Shown piece by piece: positions 23,743 to 24,907 of a DNA stretch of 24,907 bases. Under the pieces are notes generated by a model, which ran no database searches, was not told the origin of the DNA, and worked only from the letters and a program-made list of their open reading frames with translations. The stretch's first letter is position 1; the number at the start of each line of letters is the position of its first letter. This DNA is from Mesostigma viride (taxonomy: Eukaryota; Streptophyta; Mesostigmatophyceae; Mesostigmatales; Mesostigmataceae), in assembly GCA_009746045.1 (NCBI GenBank), contig RPFO01002193.1, positions 1 to 24,907 on the forward strand. The letters are read 5' to 3'. A program made the translations under genes and the position numbers.

Positions 23743-24907
23743 CTACGCGAAGAAATAGGGCTTGTTGGACCCCACAACATCGTACAGAAGGAAGCCCCCG
23801 GCCTCTGCATTACGCTTGAGACGGTTGTTGGGGCGGCTAAAGCCCGGGAAAGCGACAGCCTCAGAAACAAGGCTGCAGAACTTGGCGCACTCGTAGCAGA
23901 CCAAGTCAACGTCAAAGAACGAGGCCTTGGAGCCACATACAGGTTCTGCACGTTGATGTCGATGCGCTTCATGCACTTCTGGCACTGCCTGCGAGGCCAG
24001 TAAAACTTGTCACTGGAGGGGCCGTTGTGCGTGTTGTCCTGGGCGCGCTCTGCCATCTTGTGGAGTTCCTCGTTGTACTGGAACACCTCATCGATATGGC
24101 CCTTGTACTCCCAATACTGCATGCCGCGAGACATGGCCTTGCTGATGACCACGTTGTTGTCGACATACTGGGCCAGGAACTCGTTGCGGCAGATCCCACA
24201 AACGACGTCGCCAACCACGAGCTTGGCAACACGGAAATGGGAAGTAGTCTCCAGCATCTGAGGGGTGACCTCCTTCACCACTTCGTGCGCGTGGAGAGCA
24301 GGCTTCTTGCACACAGCGCACATGCACTTGGACAGAGGGTAGCCGGTGGGAGGAGGCGGGAGACGCTTGGGCTCATATTCGTACTTGTAAATCTGCAAGC
24401 CCGTGTCAAAATTCTTGACAGTCTCCTGCACCTGCTCCGTGGGAGGAGAGGGACCTAGTGCATCCACCTTGTCGCTCAGTTCATCCAGAGCGCACCCCCG
24501 GCACTGCATCTCCCCGTTCTCCTTCTTGCACACTGCCCTCTCCGGCACCTTTTTGCAGGTGACGCAATGCACCAGAGGAAACTTGGAATCGCCACTACCA
24601 TTTGGCCACACATGGCCTGTGAGGCCAAATGTCAGAGTCCTTAAACCGAGGGGCGAATAGCCCAGGGAGAGGAGCAGGCACGTACACAGGCTCAGGCACT
24701 GGCGCAGCAGGCACTGGCACTGGCACAATCACAGGCACTGGCGCTGGCACAGGCGCAGGCACTGGCACAAGCGCAGGAGCTATGGCGGAACAACCAGTCC
24801 TAGTTCTTGTGCAGCGAGGATATGGCAATCCATAGCATCTGGGAGAACCAAGCCCATGCAAGGCCCTAGTCGTGCCCTAGTCTGAGGCCCGAACAATGGC
24901 CCAGCGC
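23743..24907 (-). CDS. Cys-rich zinc-binding protein, right arm copy, truncated at window edge
   Basis: Mirror copy of the gene at 17779-18962. The stop is at 23743-23745, and the ATG would lie just beyond the window end. One frame stays open from about 24728 down to 23661, without the breaks seen at 18665-18690 in the left copy, so it shows the C-x2-C pairs from CVTC to CQKC in one piece. Single-base breaks remain near 23910-23925, where a run of three T here is four T in the left copy, and near the Val/Pro repeat. Comparing the arms suggests the gene is intact apart from the shared break near its start. Confidence 0.6.

Larger units (their letters stand above)
17794..24907. repeat. 7.1-kb palindrome: inverted terminal arms centred at 21350/21351
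   Basis: The left arm (17794-21350) and right arm (21351-24907) are reverse complements. At the centre, GGTTAGAGGC meets GCCTCTAACC with no loop, and the match holds through genes, foldback element, promoters and array to the last base of the window. The arms differ mostly by 1-3-base indels, often in homopolymers, with a few substitutions. This is the layout expected from reading through a covalently closed hairpin telomere, or from a tail-to-tail concatemer junction; an assembly or foldback-read artefact is the main alternative. Confidence 0.93.

Noticed and set aside
1-24907. Herpesvirus or poxvirus genome
   Set aside because: The origin-like and telomere-like structures recall these groups, but none of the recognisable genes belongs to their usual sets; the accessory families point to a protist-infecting giant virus instead.

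Overview
This window looks like one end of the genome of a large, GC-rich eukaryotic DNA virus (giant-virus type, Nucleocytoviricota), or a giant-virus segment integrated in a protist genome. The evidence is dense, mostly intronless genes on both strands; eukaryote-style signals (TATA-like boxes, CCAAT boxes, AATAAA); and typical giant-virus accessory families: RING-like, MYND and F-box-like proteins, a Rieske oxygenase, an ADP-ribosyltransferase-like protein, GT14-like glycosyltransferases and a KilA/BRO-neighbourhood DNA-binding-like protein. No capsid, polymerase or packaging gene is present, so the lineage cannot be fixed. A high-GC pandoravirus or mollivirus-like virus is one possibility. 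No rRNA, tRNA or CRISPR was seen.

Layout. (1) 1-3770: a region resembling the terminus, with a MYND gene (minus) and a RING-like gene (plus) divergent from a palindrome-rich promoter, followed by 30-bp tandem arrays, a 13-bp array and a ~725-bp foldback element. (2) 3900-17360: unique coding region: a Cys-motif/coiled-coil gene, Rieske oxygenase, ADP-ribosyltransferase-like gene, KilA/BRO-like gene, second MYND gene, basic-tail gene, small gene, two GT14-like paralogues, nuclease-like small gene, membrane protein, and several genes of unknown function. (3) 17360-21350: subterminal region: Cys-rich zinc-binding gene, second foldback element, F-box-like gene, and an array of eight G-box units, seven of them with a CCAAT box. 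(4) 21351-24907: the reverse complement of 17794-21350. The whole right end is one ~7.1-kb palindrome centred at 21350/21351, as expected for a hairpin telomere read through, or a tail-to-tail concatemer junction.

Three non-coding patterns stand out. First, a composite element TGCCACGTGGCR-N7-ATTGG with an invariant 7-base spacer occurs seven times in the subterminal array and twice in the divergent promoter at 1419-1570. Second, foldback elements with TTCGGGCTAT-rich arms surround an AT-rich core carrying repeated CTAACACATAAAAT-type iterons, and may be origins or mobile elements. Third, a 45-bp block around CCAATCAGAGAG and ATGTCGG lies upstream of the Rieske gene, the ADP-ribosyltransferase-like gene and the KilA/BRO-like gene, with a shorter form before the second MYND gene.

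Many genes are broken by single-base frameshifts while neighbours are intact, and the two palindrome arms disagree mainly by short indels. That pattern fits uncorrected long-read errors at least as well as real gene decay, so interrupted genes are given over their full inferred span with the approximate break points.
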